A DNA stretch of 64,000 nucleotides from Micromonospora_G sp044458865 (lineage in GTDB: Bacteria; Actinomycetota; Actinomycetes; Mycobacteriales; Micromonosporaceae): positions 1 to 64,000 of the forward strand of contig NZ_JBITIH010000024.1 of NCBI RefSeq assembly GCF_044458865.1. The letters run 5' to 3'. A program made the position numbers and the translations under genes. Shown piece by piece: positions 23,138 through 31,166 of this stretch. The notes below the pieces were generated by a model. It made no database searches. It worked only from the letters and a program-made list of their open reading frames with translations, and was not told the origin of the DNA. The first letter of the stretch is position 1, and each line of letters begins with the position of its first letter.

Positions 23138-23913
23138 GCGGACGACTCGACGGCCGGCAGGCCCTCATCACCGGTTCGGACTCGGGCATCGGTCAGGCCA
23201 CCGCGATCGAGTTCGCCCGGGAGGGCGCCGACGTGGTGGTCCACTATCTGCACGACCACGAGGGCGCGATGCACACCCGGGACATGGTCGAGCAGGCCGG
23301 CCAGCGCGCGACCATCGTGCGGGCGGACATCACCCAGGAGGATCAGGTCGAGGCGATGTTCGACCAGGCGCTGATCGAGTTCCCCGACTTGGACGTGTTG
23401 ATGAACGACGCGGGTGTCGACTCCTCCGGCATTCCGGTCTCCGATCTGGACACCGACACCTGGGACACCGAGATCCGGACCAACGTCTACGGCGCGTTCT
23501 TCTGCTGCCGGCGGTTCGTGCGGCACCGCAAGGAGATGGGTGGAAACGGCAAGATCATCAACATCACCTCGGTGCACCAGGAGACGCCCCGGGTCGGCGG
23601 CACCGACTACGACGTGAGCAAGGGCGCGCTGCGCAACCTGACCAACAGCCTCGCGCTGGAGGTCGCCCCACTCAGGATCAACGTGAACAACATCGGCCCT
23701 GGAATGGTTCTCACGCCCTTCAACCAGGAGGCGATCGACAACCCCAAGGTGCTCGATGAACAGGTGCAGAGCATCCCGTTCCGGCGGGCCGCCGAACCCT
23801 CCGAGGTCGCCCGGGTGGCCGTCTTCCTGGCCAGCCCGGACTCCGACTACGTCACCGGCTCGACCTACTTCATCGACGGTGGACTGATGCAGAACCAGGG
23901 CCAGGGAGCCTGA
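23134..23913 (+). CDS. Short-chain dehydrogenase/reductase, glucose 1-dehydrogenase-like
   Basis: This 259-residue classical SDR has the cofactor motif TGSDSGIG (13-20), NDAG (91-94) and a catalytic triad Ser146, Tyr159 and Lys163 in YDVSK. The MSGRLDGRQALITG start and the C-terminal YVTGSTYFIDGGL are close to bacterial glucose 1-dehydrogenases and general sugar/alcohol dehydrogenases. It is translationally coupled to the GH15 enzyme (ATGA overlap), so it may oxidise the glucose that enzyme releases. This is inferred from position and family, and the true substrate is open. Confidence 0.87.
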   Translation: MSGRLDGRQALITGSDSGIGQATAIEFAREGADVVVHYLHDHEGAMHTRDMVEQAGQRATIVRADITQEDQVEAMFDQALIEFPDLDVLMNDAGVDSSGIPVSDLDTDTWDTEIRTNVYGAFFCCRRFVRHRKEMGGNGKIINITSVHQETPRVGGTDYDVSKGALRNLTNSLALEVAPLRINVNNIGPGMVLTPFNQEAIDNPKVLDEQVQSIPFRRAAEPSEVARVAVFLASPDSDYVTGSTYFIDGGLMQNQGQGA

Positions 23914-24009
23914 CCGGTCCGACCGCGCTGAACTCTCGCCCGAGGCGTCACCGACCGCATCCGGGTTCGCTCTTGACCAGGGCAACCACCTGGTACGCCG
24001 ATGAAGGCA

Positions 24010-24059
24010 AGACCCCCACCTGACCGGCAGACCTCTGTGTGCTGACCGGGTGGGGGTCT
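24010..24059 (+). terminator. Hairpin in the 321-bp gap after the SDR gene
   Basis: Two 11-base arms (24010-24020 with 24049-24059) form a perfect stem around a 28-base loop, followed by CACCCTGTCC. The rest of the gap 23914-24234 shows nothing coding. Confidence 0.5.
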
Positions 24060-24234
24060 CACCCTGTCCGTCCTGAGAGGCCGTGGCCTCGACCGAGCCG
24101 GGTCGAGGGCCCACATAACGATCGGGTGAGGTGGGTCGCCGGTACGCACACCCGGTCCGCCGACAAGCACACGGATATTGCGATCACCACGTCGATTGCC
24201 GACGATACCTCTGACTCTTTGAGGAGGCCGATCG

Positions 24235-25149
24235 ATGCAGGCGGTAGCGGTGACCGCGCAGGGCGGTCCAGAGGTGTTGCAGCTTATTGAGCAGCCGGAC
24301 CCGGTCCCCGGCCCCGGGCAGGTGCTGATCCGGGTGCTCGCGGCGGTCGTACACCCGGCTGATGTCGCGGCCCGGCTCGGGCTCATCCCCGGCGGTCCCG
24401 TCGAACCGCCGTTCCTGCCCGGCTGGGACTTCGCCGGTGAGGTGGTCCAGGTCGGGGACGACGAGGGCGAGTACCAACCCGGTGACCGGGTGGTCGGCAT
24501 GGTGCCCTGGTACCGGACCCGAGGCGCGGTCGGCGCGTACGCGGAACTGATCGCCGCCGACACCGGCTGGGTCGTACCGCTGCCGGACGGGCTGACCCCG
24601 GCGGCTGCCGCCACGGTCCCACTGAACGCGCTGACCGCGCGGCAGGCGCTGCGGATGATGGCGTTGCCGCCCGCCTCCACCGTGCTGGTCACCGGTGCGA
24701 GCGGCGGGGTTGGTGGTTTCGCCGCGCAACTCGCGGTTCGTGCCGGGCACCGGGTGCTCGCCGTCGCCGGCCGCGACGACGAGGACTGGGTACGCGACCT
24801 CGGGGTGGCTCGGGTCGTACCGAAGGATCTCGACCTGGCCGGGGTCGGGCCGGTGCCGGCGGTGTTGGACGCGGTCCCGGTGGCCGCGCCGGCCGCGGCG
24901 GTGGTCGCCGACGGAGGCGTCCTGCTCACCACGCGGCCCACCCCACCGGTCGACCCGGCCCGGCGCATCCGACAGCAGGTCGTCCTGATCGAGTTCGACC
25001 AGGAGGCACTGCGGGAACTGGTCCTCGACGTCGCCAGTGGACAGCTCCGGACCCGGGTCGCGACAACACTGCCGCTGGCGCGGGCGGCCGAGGCGCACCG
25101 AATCGTCGAGGCCGGCGGGGTGCGCGGCAAGGTCGTGTTGACCCCCTAG
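24235..25149 (+). CDS. NADP-dependent oxidoreductase (quinone reductase-like MDR)
   Basis: This 304-residue MDR enzyme has an N-terminal GroES-like part (MQAVAVTAQGGPEVLQLIEQ, VVHPADVAARLG) and a shortened Rossmann domain with VLVTGASGGVGGFAAQLAVR. No zinc ligand set is present. The C-terminus LARAAEAHRIVEAGGVRGKVVL is the usual ending. It probably reduces a quinone or enone. GAGG precedes the ATG at about 8 bases. It appears to be a single gene. Confidence 0.85.
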   Translation: MQAVAVTAQGGPEVLQLIEQPDPVPGPGQVLIRVLAAVVHPADVAARLGLIPGGPVEPPFLPGWDFAGEVVQVGDDEGEYQPGDRVVGMVPWYRTRGAVGAYAELIAADTGWVVPLPDGLTPAAAATVPLNALTARQALRMMALPPASTVLVTGASGGVGGFAAQLAVRAGHRVLAVAGRDDEDWVRDLGVARVVPKDLDLAGVGPVPAVLDAVPVAAPAAAVVADGGVLLTTRPTPPVDPARRIRQQVVLIEFDQEALRELVLDVASGQLRTRVATTLPLARAAEAHRIVEAGGVRGKVVLTP

Positions 25150-25176
25150 CGGGCTCCGGGGGCGGGACGGCAGACC

Positions 25177-25578
25177 TCAGAGGGCGGCGGCGCCGGCCTC
25201 GGCGACGGTCTGGTCCTGGTTGTCGTCACCGCCGCTGACGCCGATCCCGCCGATCACCTTGCCGTCGCGCAGCAGCGGGATGCCGCCCGCGAAGATGATG
25301 ACCCGGCCGCCGTTCGTGGTGTGGATGCCGAAGAACGGTTGCCCGGGTTGGGCGTTGCCGGCCAGGTCCTTGGTCGCGATGTCGAACGCCCGTGCGGTCC
25401 ACGCCTTGTTGATGCTGATGTCGACACTGCCGATCCAGGCCCCGTCCATCCGGACATGGGCGACCAGGTTGCCGCCCTGGTCCACCACCGCGATGTTCTC
25501 CGGCTGGCCGATCTCGTTGGCGCGTGCCTCGGCAGCGGCGATCAACCGCCGCGCGTCGGCGAGTGTCAGAGCGGACAT
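25177..25578 (-). CDS. HbpS/GlcG family haem-binding-like protein
   Basis: This predicted 133-residue protein belongs to the HbpS/GlcG (DUF336) family. The sequence shows LTLADARRLIAAAEARA, then IAVVDQGGNLVAHVRMDGA, then KVIGGIGVSGGDDNQDQTVAEAGAAAL. Family members bind haem or act in sensing redox stress, and some are linked to glycolate or alcohol oxidation. No signal peptide is visible. The ATG at 25578 is preferred because AAGGGG lies 6 bases before it; a GTG two codons upstream is possible. It is 31 bp downstream of the formaldehyde-dehydrogenase-like gene on the same strand, so the two are probably one transcript. Confidence 0.82.
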   Translation of the reverse strand: MSALTLADARRLIAAAEARANEIGQPENIAVVDQGGNLVAHVRMDGAWIGSVDISINKAWTARAFDIATKDLAGNAQPGQPFFGIHTTNGGRVIIFAGGIPLLRDGKVIGGIGVSGGDDNQDQTVAEAGAAAL

Positions 25579-25615
25579 GTGCACCCCTTCGATGGTGATG
25601 GCGTCCGCCGCCGGT

Positions 25616-26752
25616 TCAGGCGGCCGGATTCAGTACGACCTTGGAATAGCCCTCCTCGCGACGGTCGAACCGGGCGTACGCGTCCGGTGCCTGCTCCAGT
25701 GGCAGCCGCTTGCTCACCACGAAGCCCGGCTTCGCCCGACCGGCGGTGATCAGGTCCCGCAACTGCTGGTTGTACGCCTTGACGTTGGCCTGCCCGGTCC
25801 CCATCCGCTGGCCCTTCTCGAAGAACTTCCCAGCCTTGAAGAGCAGTTCGCCGTGGCGTGAGTGTTCGTCGGGCGCACCCGGATCCGACGGCAGGTAGAG
25901 CCCGACCACCCCGATCCGGCCGGTCGCCCGGACGATCTCCACCAGGCTGTTCAGCACCAGGGCGGGCTGTTCCTCCCCGCCGGTCCCGTGGGCCTGGTAG
26001 CCGACCGCGTCGACGCCCTTGTCGGTGCCGTCGCCGTTGGTCTGGTCCAGGATCTGCATCACCGGATCGCCCTTGCTGAAGTCGATCGGGATCGCCCCGA
26101 TCGACTCCGCCAGCCGCAGCCGTTCCGGGACCCGGTCGACCACGAAGACCCTGGCCGCGCCGATGAGCATCGCCGAGTAGGCGGCCATCAGGCCGACCGG
26201 CCCGCCGCCCATCACCGCCACGGACTCGCCCGGCCGGACGTCGGCGAGGGCGATGCCGTGGTAGCCGGTGGGAAAGATGTCAGCGAGCATGGCGAAGTCG
26301 TCCTCATGCTCGTCACCCGGGGGCAGCGCGAGGCAGTTGAAGTCGGCGAACGGGACGCGCAGGTACTCCGCCTGCCCGCCCCGGTACGGCCCCATGGCGG
26401 CGTAGCCGTACGCGCCACCGGCGAAGTTCGGGTTGACCGTCAGGCAGAACGCGGTGTTGCCGGCGAAGCAGTTCTTGCAGAACCCGCAGGCCACGTTGAA
26501 CGGGATCGAAACCCGGTCGCCGGTGCGGACCCGGGCCACTCCGGGGCCCACCTCGGCCACGATGCCCATGTTCTCGTGGCCGAAGACCATGCCCGGTCGT
26601 GCCTTGGTTCTGCCCTCGTACATGTGCAGGTCGGAGCCACAGATGGCGGTAGTCGTGATCTTCAGGATGACGTCGTTCGGGTCCTCGATGCGCGGGTCCT
26701 CGACGTTCTCCACGGTGACGTTGTTGGCCCCGTGGTAGACCACAGCTCTCAT
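25616..26752 (-). CDS. Zinc alcohol dehydrogenase, glutathione-independent formaldehyde dehydrogenase type
   Basis: This 378-residue enzyme has the catalytic-zinc residues Cys38 and His59-Glu60 and structural-zinc cysteines 89, 92, 95 and 103 (CGFCKNC then C). The Rossmann motif GGGPVG is at 182-187. The long insertion, the VTVENVEDPRIEDPNDVIL opening and the NVKAYNQQLRDLITAGRAKP helix suit the PFDH subgroup, in which NAD+ is used to convert formaldehyde and alcohols. The true substrate may differ. A dehydrogenase with an HbpS-like partner downstream suggests redox detoxification. Confidence 0.87.
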   Translation of the reverse strand: MRAVVYHGANNVTVENVEDPRIEDPNDVILKITTTAICGSDLHMYEGRTKARPGMVFGHENMGIVAEVGPGVARVRTGDRVSIPFNVACGFCKNCFAGNTAFCLTVNPNFAGGAYGYAAMGPYRGGQAEYLRVPFADFNCLALPPGDEHEDDFAMLADIFPTGYHGIALADVRPGESVAVMGGGPVGLMAAYSAMLIGAARVFVVDRVPERLRLAESIGAIPIDFSKGDPVMQILDQTNGDGTDKGVDAVGYQAHGTGGEEQPALVLNSLVEIVRATGRIGVVGLYLPSDPGAPDEHSRHGELLFKAGKFFEKGQRMGTGQANVKAYNQQLRDLITAGRAKPGFVVSKRLPLEQAPDAYARFDRREEGYSKVVLNPAA

Positions 26753-26828
26753 CTCGGCTCAGCTCCTGTTCACACCCGGGATCCTGCTACCGACCCTAGG
26801 TCCGCAGGGGGGCACAGAGGCTGGATAT

Positions 26829-26873
26829 GCGGAACGGCGAACGCCGCGCTGAGCTGCGACATTCGCCGTTCCG
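26829..26873. terminator. Inverted repeat between divergent dehydrogenase gene and FKBP gene end
   Basis: Perfect 11-base arms (GGAACGGCGAA with TTCGCCGTTCC) enclose about 20 bases at 26831-26872. It lies downstream of the leftward FKBP gene and upstream of the leftward fdh gene, so it could terminate FKBP transcription. The following 26881-26925 region repeats GGCGCCGGG twice. Confidence 0.5.
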
Positions 26874-26925
26874 AGGGTTCCGGGGGTTCCGCGTGGCGCC
26901 GGGCCTACCTGGCGCCGGGTGTGGC

Positions 26926-26994
26926 GTCCACCACACGCCAACTACGTCGTCTACCACACGCCAACTACGTCGTCTACTGCACGCCGAGTACGTC
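26926..26994. repeat. Three tandem 23-bp repeats ending the FKBP gene
   Basis: On the minus strand the unit GACGTAGTTGGCGTGTGGTA occurs twice with three spacer bases, and the preceding copy is the FKBP gene's own last codons (GACGTACTCGGCGTGCAGTA, including its TAG). The gene end has apparently been duplicated downstream. Confidence 0.8.
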
Positions 26995-27675
26995 GACCAC
27001 GAAGCGCAGCGTGCCGCCCGGGGCGCCGTTGGCCGGGTTCTCGCCGTACGCGAGCGCCGCCGGGATGTCGAGCTGGATCCGGCTGCCTACCTTCGCGCCC
27101 ACCAGGCCCTGGTCCCAGCCTGGGATGACCTGGCCGACACCGAGCTGGAACGCGAACGGCTCGGACCGGCTCCAGGAGGAGTCGAACTCCTTGCCGTCGG
27201 CGTAGGTCACACCGACGTAGTTCACGCTGATCTGCTGGCCCGCCTGCGCCGCCGGACCCGTCCCGTCGATCAGGATGGTCGGGGTCAGCTTGGTCACCTC
27301 GCCGGTGCCCTTGGCGGCCACCGGCTTCTGGCCCAGTGCCGGGTCGGCACCCTCGGGCAGCGGCGGGAACTCCGCGTTCGCCGGCGGCTGCGCGCCGGGG
27401 GCGCCGGGGTCGGCCGGGGCGCTGACGCCGGGGTCCGAGGCGACACCGTTGTCCGCCGGGTCGTCCTTGCCGGTGTTGTCCAGGGCGATGAACGCGATGA
27501 CGATCACGGCGATCACGGCCAGGCCGGCGAACGCGCCAGCGAGCGCCTGCCGGCGGCGCTTCGCGGCGGCGGCCTTCGCCTTGGCGGCCTTGGCCAGGGC
27601 GCGCTTCTCGGACTTGGTCAGCGGAGCCTCGTCCCCGGTCACGTTCGCGGGGCGGCTCTGGACCTGATCACTCAT
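26974..27675 (-). CDS. Membrane-anchored FKBP-type peptidyl-prolyl isomerase
   Basis: This 233-residue protein has a basic, Lys/Ala-rich cytoplasmic N-terminus (about 1-43), one membrane span (about 44-66, AGAFAGLAVIAVIVIAFIAL), a Pro/Asp linker and a C-terminal FKBP domain (about 125-233). The FKBP signature is visible in GQQISVNYVGVTYADGKEFDSSW, GVGQVIPGWDQGLVGAKVGS and IPAALAYGE. It should catalyse prolyl isomerisation of exported proteins at the outer face of the membrane. The ATG at 27675 opens the sequence; the frame extends to 27882 but that part looks spurious. Confidence 0.88.
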   Translation of the reverse strand: MSDQVQSRPANVTGDEAPLTKSEKRALAKAAKAKAAAAKRRRQALAGAFAGLAVIAVIVIAFIALDNTGKDDPADNGVASDPGVSAPADPGAPGAQPPANAEFPPLPEGADPALGQKPVAAKGTGEVTKLTPTILIDGTGPAAQAGQQISVNYVGVTYADGKEFDSSWSRSEPFAFQLGVGQVIPGWDQGLVGAKVGSRIQLDIPAALAYGENPANGAPGGTLRFVVDVLGVQ

Positions 27676-27915
27676 GGGTTGTCGGCTCCTGCAGAAGAGG
27701 TCGGGGCGGGCGGCCTCGCCCGGGGGTGTTCTGATCGAAAGGCTCTGCATACGGTACTCGGCCGGCTGCGATTTGACGCTGGAGCGGGTGATCATTTCCT
27801 GGGCCGGGGCTGGCGTCGGAGTGCACCAGGCACCGGACGTACGCGTCCCGCCGGGTGAGGTCCGGCTCGCCGTACGGAGCACGTCGGCCCGTCGGCTCGT
27901 ACGTGGCTCACATTC

Positions 27916-28977
27916 TCAGGCGGATTTTCGAGTGCTCTTCTTCGCCGGGGTGGCCTTCTTCGCGCCGGTCGACTTGGCGCCCGTGGACTTCGCCCCGCCC
28001 GATTTCGCGCCGGTGGATTTCGCGGTCGCGGAAGTGGCGCCGGTCGATTGTGTTCCGGTCGTCTTCTTCTGGGCGGTCTTCTTCGCCGGTGCCTTTGCCG
28101 GAGCTTTCGCCGCCTTGGCCGCCTTGGCCGCCTGCTGGGCGGATTTCGCGGCCGAGATCGGCGTGGCCTTGGCCACCCCACCGCCGGAGGGTTCCTCGCC
28201 TCGTGCGGCCCGAGCCCGGTCCACCGAGGCGCGCAGCGCGGCCATCAGGTCGACGGCCGCCGCCGGGGCCTCCTCCGCCTCCTCCGGCTGCACCACCTCA
28301 CGCCCCTCCACCTTCGCGTTGATGACCTCCTGCAACGCCGCCCGGTAGTCGTCGGTGAAGGCGTCCGGCTGGAACTCCCCGGCCATCGAGTCGATCAACG
28401 AGCTGGCCATCGCCAGTTCCGGCGGGCGCACGGAGATGTCCTCGTCGAGGAAGCCGAAGTCGGGGACGCGTACCTCGTCGGGCCAGAGCATCGTGTTGAG
28501 CAGCAGCACCCCGTCCCGGACCCGCAGGGTGGCGAGCTGTTCGCGCTGGCGCAGCGCCACCTTGACGATCGCCACCCGGTCGGAGTCGATCAGCGCGTCC
28601 CGGAGCAGGACGTACGGCTTGGTCGCGGCGCCGTCCGGCTCCAGGAAGTACGCCTTGTTGTAGAGGATCGGGTCCACCTGCTCGGCCGGTACGAACTCCA
28701 GCACGTCGATCGCGTGCGAGGTGGTCAACGGCAGTTCGGCGAAGTCGTCGTCGGTGAGGATCACCATCTCGCCGCCGCCCAGGTCGTACCCCTTGGCGAT
28801 GTCGTCGTACGTGACCTCCTCGCCGTCGATCGAGCAGGTACGTTTGTACTTGATCCGCCCGCCGTCGGTTCGGTGCACCTGATGGAAGCGAATGTCTTTT
28901 TCCTCGGTGGCCGAATAGAGCCTTACCCCGATGGATACCAGGCCGAATGAGACCGCACCCCGCCAGATAGCCCGCAT
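27916..28977 (-). CDS. ku: Ku homologue, NHEJ end-binding protein
   Basis: This 353-residue protein matches bacterial Ku: MRAIWRGAVSFGLVSIGVRLYSATE opening, FHQVHRTDGGRIKYKRTCSIDG, and the LLLNTMLWPDEVR and QPDAFTDDYRAALQEVI core. Bacterial Ku forms a homodimer that rings broken DNA ends and recruits the ligase. The last 90 or so residues are Lys/Ala-rich with many TGAKS-type repeats, typical of actinobacterial Ku C-terminal tails that contact DNA. The gene diverges from an NHEJ ligase and polymerase pair, making a complete NHEJ locus. The DNA under the tail contains 15-bp repeats (about 27960-28040). Confidence 0.95.
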   Translation of the reverse strand: MRAIWRGAVSFGLVSIGVRLYSATEEKDIRFHQVHRTDGGRIKYKRTCSIDGEEVTYDDIAKGYDLGGGEMVILTDDDFAELPLTTSHAIDVLEFVPAEQVDPILYNKAYFLEPDGAATKPYVLLRDALIDSDRVAIVKVALRQREQLATLRVRDGVLLLNTMLWPDEVRVPDFGFLDEDISVRPPELAMASSLIDSMAGEFQPDAFTDDYRAALQEVINAKVEGREVVQPEEAEEAPAAAVDLMAALRASVDRARAARGEEPSGGGVAKATPISAAKSAQQAAKAAKAAKAPAKAPAKKTAQKKTTGTQSTGATSATAKSTGAKSGGAKSTGAKSTGAKKATPAKKSTRKSA

Positions 28978-29063
28978 TCCCCCGCTCCCTTCCCCGGTAT
29001 TGACCAGGATTGCATCTGGTGGAAGATGGGGCGAGTGTTTCCCTGCGGACCTAGAGTGATGTC

Positions 29064-30005
29064 GTGCCGGGCGCGCCGCTCAGACCGATGCTCGCCACCA
29101 CCGGGGAGCTGCCCAACGGCGCCGGCTGGGGGTACGAGTTCAAATGGGACGGCGTACGCGCGCTCGCCCAGATCACCGGCGGCCTGATCCGGCTCTACGC
29201 CCGCTCCGGTACGGAGATCACCGCGGCCTACCCGGAGCTGGTGCCGCTCGGCGAGCAGGTGCCGGACGCGCTGCTCGACGGCGAGGTGGTGGTGTTGACC
29301 GAGCGGGGGCAGCCCTCCTTCACCGCGCTCGCCGAGCGGATGCACGTACGCGACCCGGGGCGGGCGGCGCGGCTGGCGGCGAGCATGCCGGTGACGTACC
29401 TGATCTTCGACGTGTTGCGGTTGGCCGACGCGGACCTGACCGGCCAGCCGTACCGGCAGCGCCGGGTGACCCTCGACGGCCTGGGGTTGGCCGGGGCGCG
29501 CTGGGCGGCTCCGCCGGTCTTCCCGGACGGCCCCGCGACCTACGAGGCGGCGGGTGAGCACGGCCTGGAGGGAGTGGTCGCCAAGCGGCTCGACTCGGTC
29601 TACCGCCCGGGCGTGCGGTCACCGGACTGGGTGAAGGTCAAACTGGAGGTGACCGGCGACTTTGTGGTCGGAGGTTGGCGTCCCGGCGCCCGCCGGATCG
29701 GCGGACTGCTGGTGGGCGTGCCGGCGCCGGACGGTGGGTTGATCTTCCGGGGGCGGGTCGGCGGCGGGATCGGGGCGGCGGCCGAACGGGAACTGCTCGA
29801 CGTGCTGGAACCGCGCCGGGTCCAGACGTCGCCCTTCGCGGAAAGGGTGCCGCGCGAGGATGCCCGGGGCGCGATCTGGGTACGTCCCGAGATCGTGGTC
29901 GAGGTGAAGTACGGCCAGCGCACCCCGGACGGGCGGCTGCGGTTTCCGAGGCTGCGCCGGTTGCGCCCGGACAAGGCGGCGGAGGATGTCGACGATGCCG
30001 GCTGA
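29064..30005 (+). CDS. ATP-dependent DNA ligase, NHEJ type
   Basis: This 313-residue enzyme has the nucleotidyltransferase and OB domains of LigD-type ligases without polymerase or nuclease domains attached. Motif I (EFKWDGVRA) gives Lys27 as the AMP-attachment site; DGEVVVL and EGVVAKR, then WVKVKLE, correspond to motifs III, IV and V. It seals double-strand breaks held by Ku. The GTG start is 86 bp from the divergent Ku gene. It overlaps the LigD-type polymerase gene by 11 bp, so both are made together. Confidence 0.9.
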   Translation: MPGAPLRPMLATTGELPNGAGWGYEFKWDGVRALAQITGGLIRLYARSGTEITAAYPELVPLGEQVPDALLDGEVVVLTERGQPSFTALAERMHVRDPGRAARLAASMPVTYLIFDVLRLADADLTGQPYRQRRVTLDGLGLAGARWAAPPVFPDGPATYEAAGEHGLEGVVAKRLDSVYRPGVRSPDWVKVKLEVTGDFVVGGWRPGARRIGGLLVGVPAPDGGLIFRGRVGGGIGAAAERELLDVLEPRRVQTSPFAERVPREDARGAIWVRPEIVVEVKYGQRTPDGRLRFPRLRRLRPDKAAEDVDDAG

Positions 30006-30924
30006 GAAGATCAGGGTCGAGGTGGAGAGCCGGACGCTGGAGGTCTCCAACCTGGACAAGGTGCTCTATCCCGGGGTCGGCTTCACCAAGGGCGAGGTGA
30101 TCGACTACTACACCCGGATCGCTCCGGTGCTGCTGCCGCACCTGCGTGACCGGCCGTTGACCAGGATCCGTTACCCGAACGGCGTCCAGGAGTCGTTCTT
30201 CTTCGAGAAGAACGCGCCCGCCAGCACCCCCGACTGGGTACGCCAGGTGCGGCTGCCCGCGCCCGGCTCGTCGAAGGGCCGGGACGAACTGGACTATGTG
30301 GTTGCCGAGGACCTGCCCACCCTGGTCTGGCTGGCGAACCTCGCCGCGCTGGAGTTACACACCCCGCAGTGGCGGGTGGGCACCAGGCGCCAGGGCGACC
30401 CCCGCCCGGACCTGATGGTCGTCGACCTCGACCCGGGTGCGCCGGCGGCCCTGACGGAGTGCTGTGTGGTGGCGGTACGGATGCGCGACCGGTTGGCCGA
30501 GGACGGGGTCGCCAGCTATCCGAAGACCTCGGGCAAGAAGGGCATGCAGCTCTGTTGCCCGATCGCCGGAAAGCAGTCGGCGGACGAGGTCTCCGGCTAT
30601 GCGCGGCGGGTGGCCGAGGAGTTGGAACGGGACGATCCGATGCTGGTCACCGCGAAGATGGCGAAGCGGCTGCGCCCCGGCAAGATCTTCATTGACTGGA
30701 GCCAGAACAACGCGGCGAAGACGACGGTGGCGCCGTACTCGCTGCGCGCCGGGGCGGTGCCCGCCGTGTCGACGCCGCTGACCTGGGACGAGGTGGAAGC
30801 GGCAACGTCGGGGGAGGTGGGCGCCGTGCGCCAGTTCACCGCCGCCGAGGTGCTGGACAGAGCACAGGAGTACGGCGACCTGATGGCAGACCTGCTCGTC
30901 CCCGGCCCCAAGCTGCCCCGCTGA
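29995..30924 (+). CDS. LigD-type polymerase/primase domain protein
   Basis: This 309-residue protein corresponds to the AEP-superfamily polymerase domain of LigD, here as a separate polypeptide. The DLDP motif at 144-147 and the upstream His122 (ELHTPQW) match the metal site and nucleotide region; SYPKTSGKKGMQLCCPI and FIDWSQNNAAKTTVAPYS are other family blocks. It fills and extends breaks during end joining, with a preference for ribonucleotides known from the family. GGAGG lies 9 bases before the ATG at 29995. It follows the ligase gene on the same strand. Confidence 0.9.
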   Translation: MPAEKIRVEVESRTLEVSNLDKVLYPGVGFTKGEVIDYYTRIAPVLLPHLRDRPLTRIRYPNGVQESFFFEKNAPASTPDWVRQVRLPAPGSSKGRDELDYVVAEDLPTLVWLANLAALELHTPQWRVGTRRQGDPRPDLMVVDLDPGAPAALTECCVVAVRMRDRLAEDGVASYPKTSGKKGMQLCCPIAGKQSADEVSGYARRVAEELERDDPMLVTAKMAKRLRPGKIFIDWSQNNAAKTTVAPYSLRAGAVPAVSTPLTWDEVEAATSGEVGAVRQFTAAEVLDRAQEYGDLMADLLVPGPKLPR

Positions 30925-30929
30925 CGGCT

Positions 30930-30999
30930 GCCCAGCGCCCAGCGCCCGTTGCCCGTTGCCCGTTGCCCGTTGCCCGTTGGCCGTTGGCCGTTGGCCGCC
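30930..30999. repeat. Ten tandem heptamers
   Basis: A 70-bp array of ten 7-bp units reads GCCCAGC twice, GCCCGTT five times, GGCCGTT twice and GGCCGCC once. It begins 6 bp after the polymerase stop. Gain or loss of units would change its length by multiples of 7 outside any gene. Confidence 0.9.
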
Positions 31000-31017
31000 A
31001 GCGAAAAACACTCGGAA

Positions 31018-31069
31018 GTCTTCTACACGTTCTTCCGTGTAGCCACATGAAAGAACGTGTACGAAGAAG
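31018..31069. promoter_or_regulatory. Inverted repeat before the XRE gene
   Basis: TACACGTTCTT and AAGAACGTGTA form an 11-bp perfect dyad around 31023-31061, flanked by CTTC and GAAG, and the short unit ACACG/CGTGT recurs inside. It is followed by a small AT-richer stretch and a TTGTCCACAG pair. It may be an operator of the XRE gene or a terminator after the NHEJ genes. Confidence 0.45.
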
Positions 31070-31166
31070 TCGCTTCACGTCCGCGATTCTGGGTTGTCCA
31101 CAGGCTTGTCCACAGTTGGGTGTGAATGGGTGGCGGGCGGACCGCCGGACCGGTCACCATCGGCCG

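Noticed and set aside
30930..30999. CRISPR array
   Set aside because: Units are 7 bp with no spacers, and there are no cas genes in the window.
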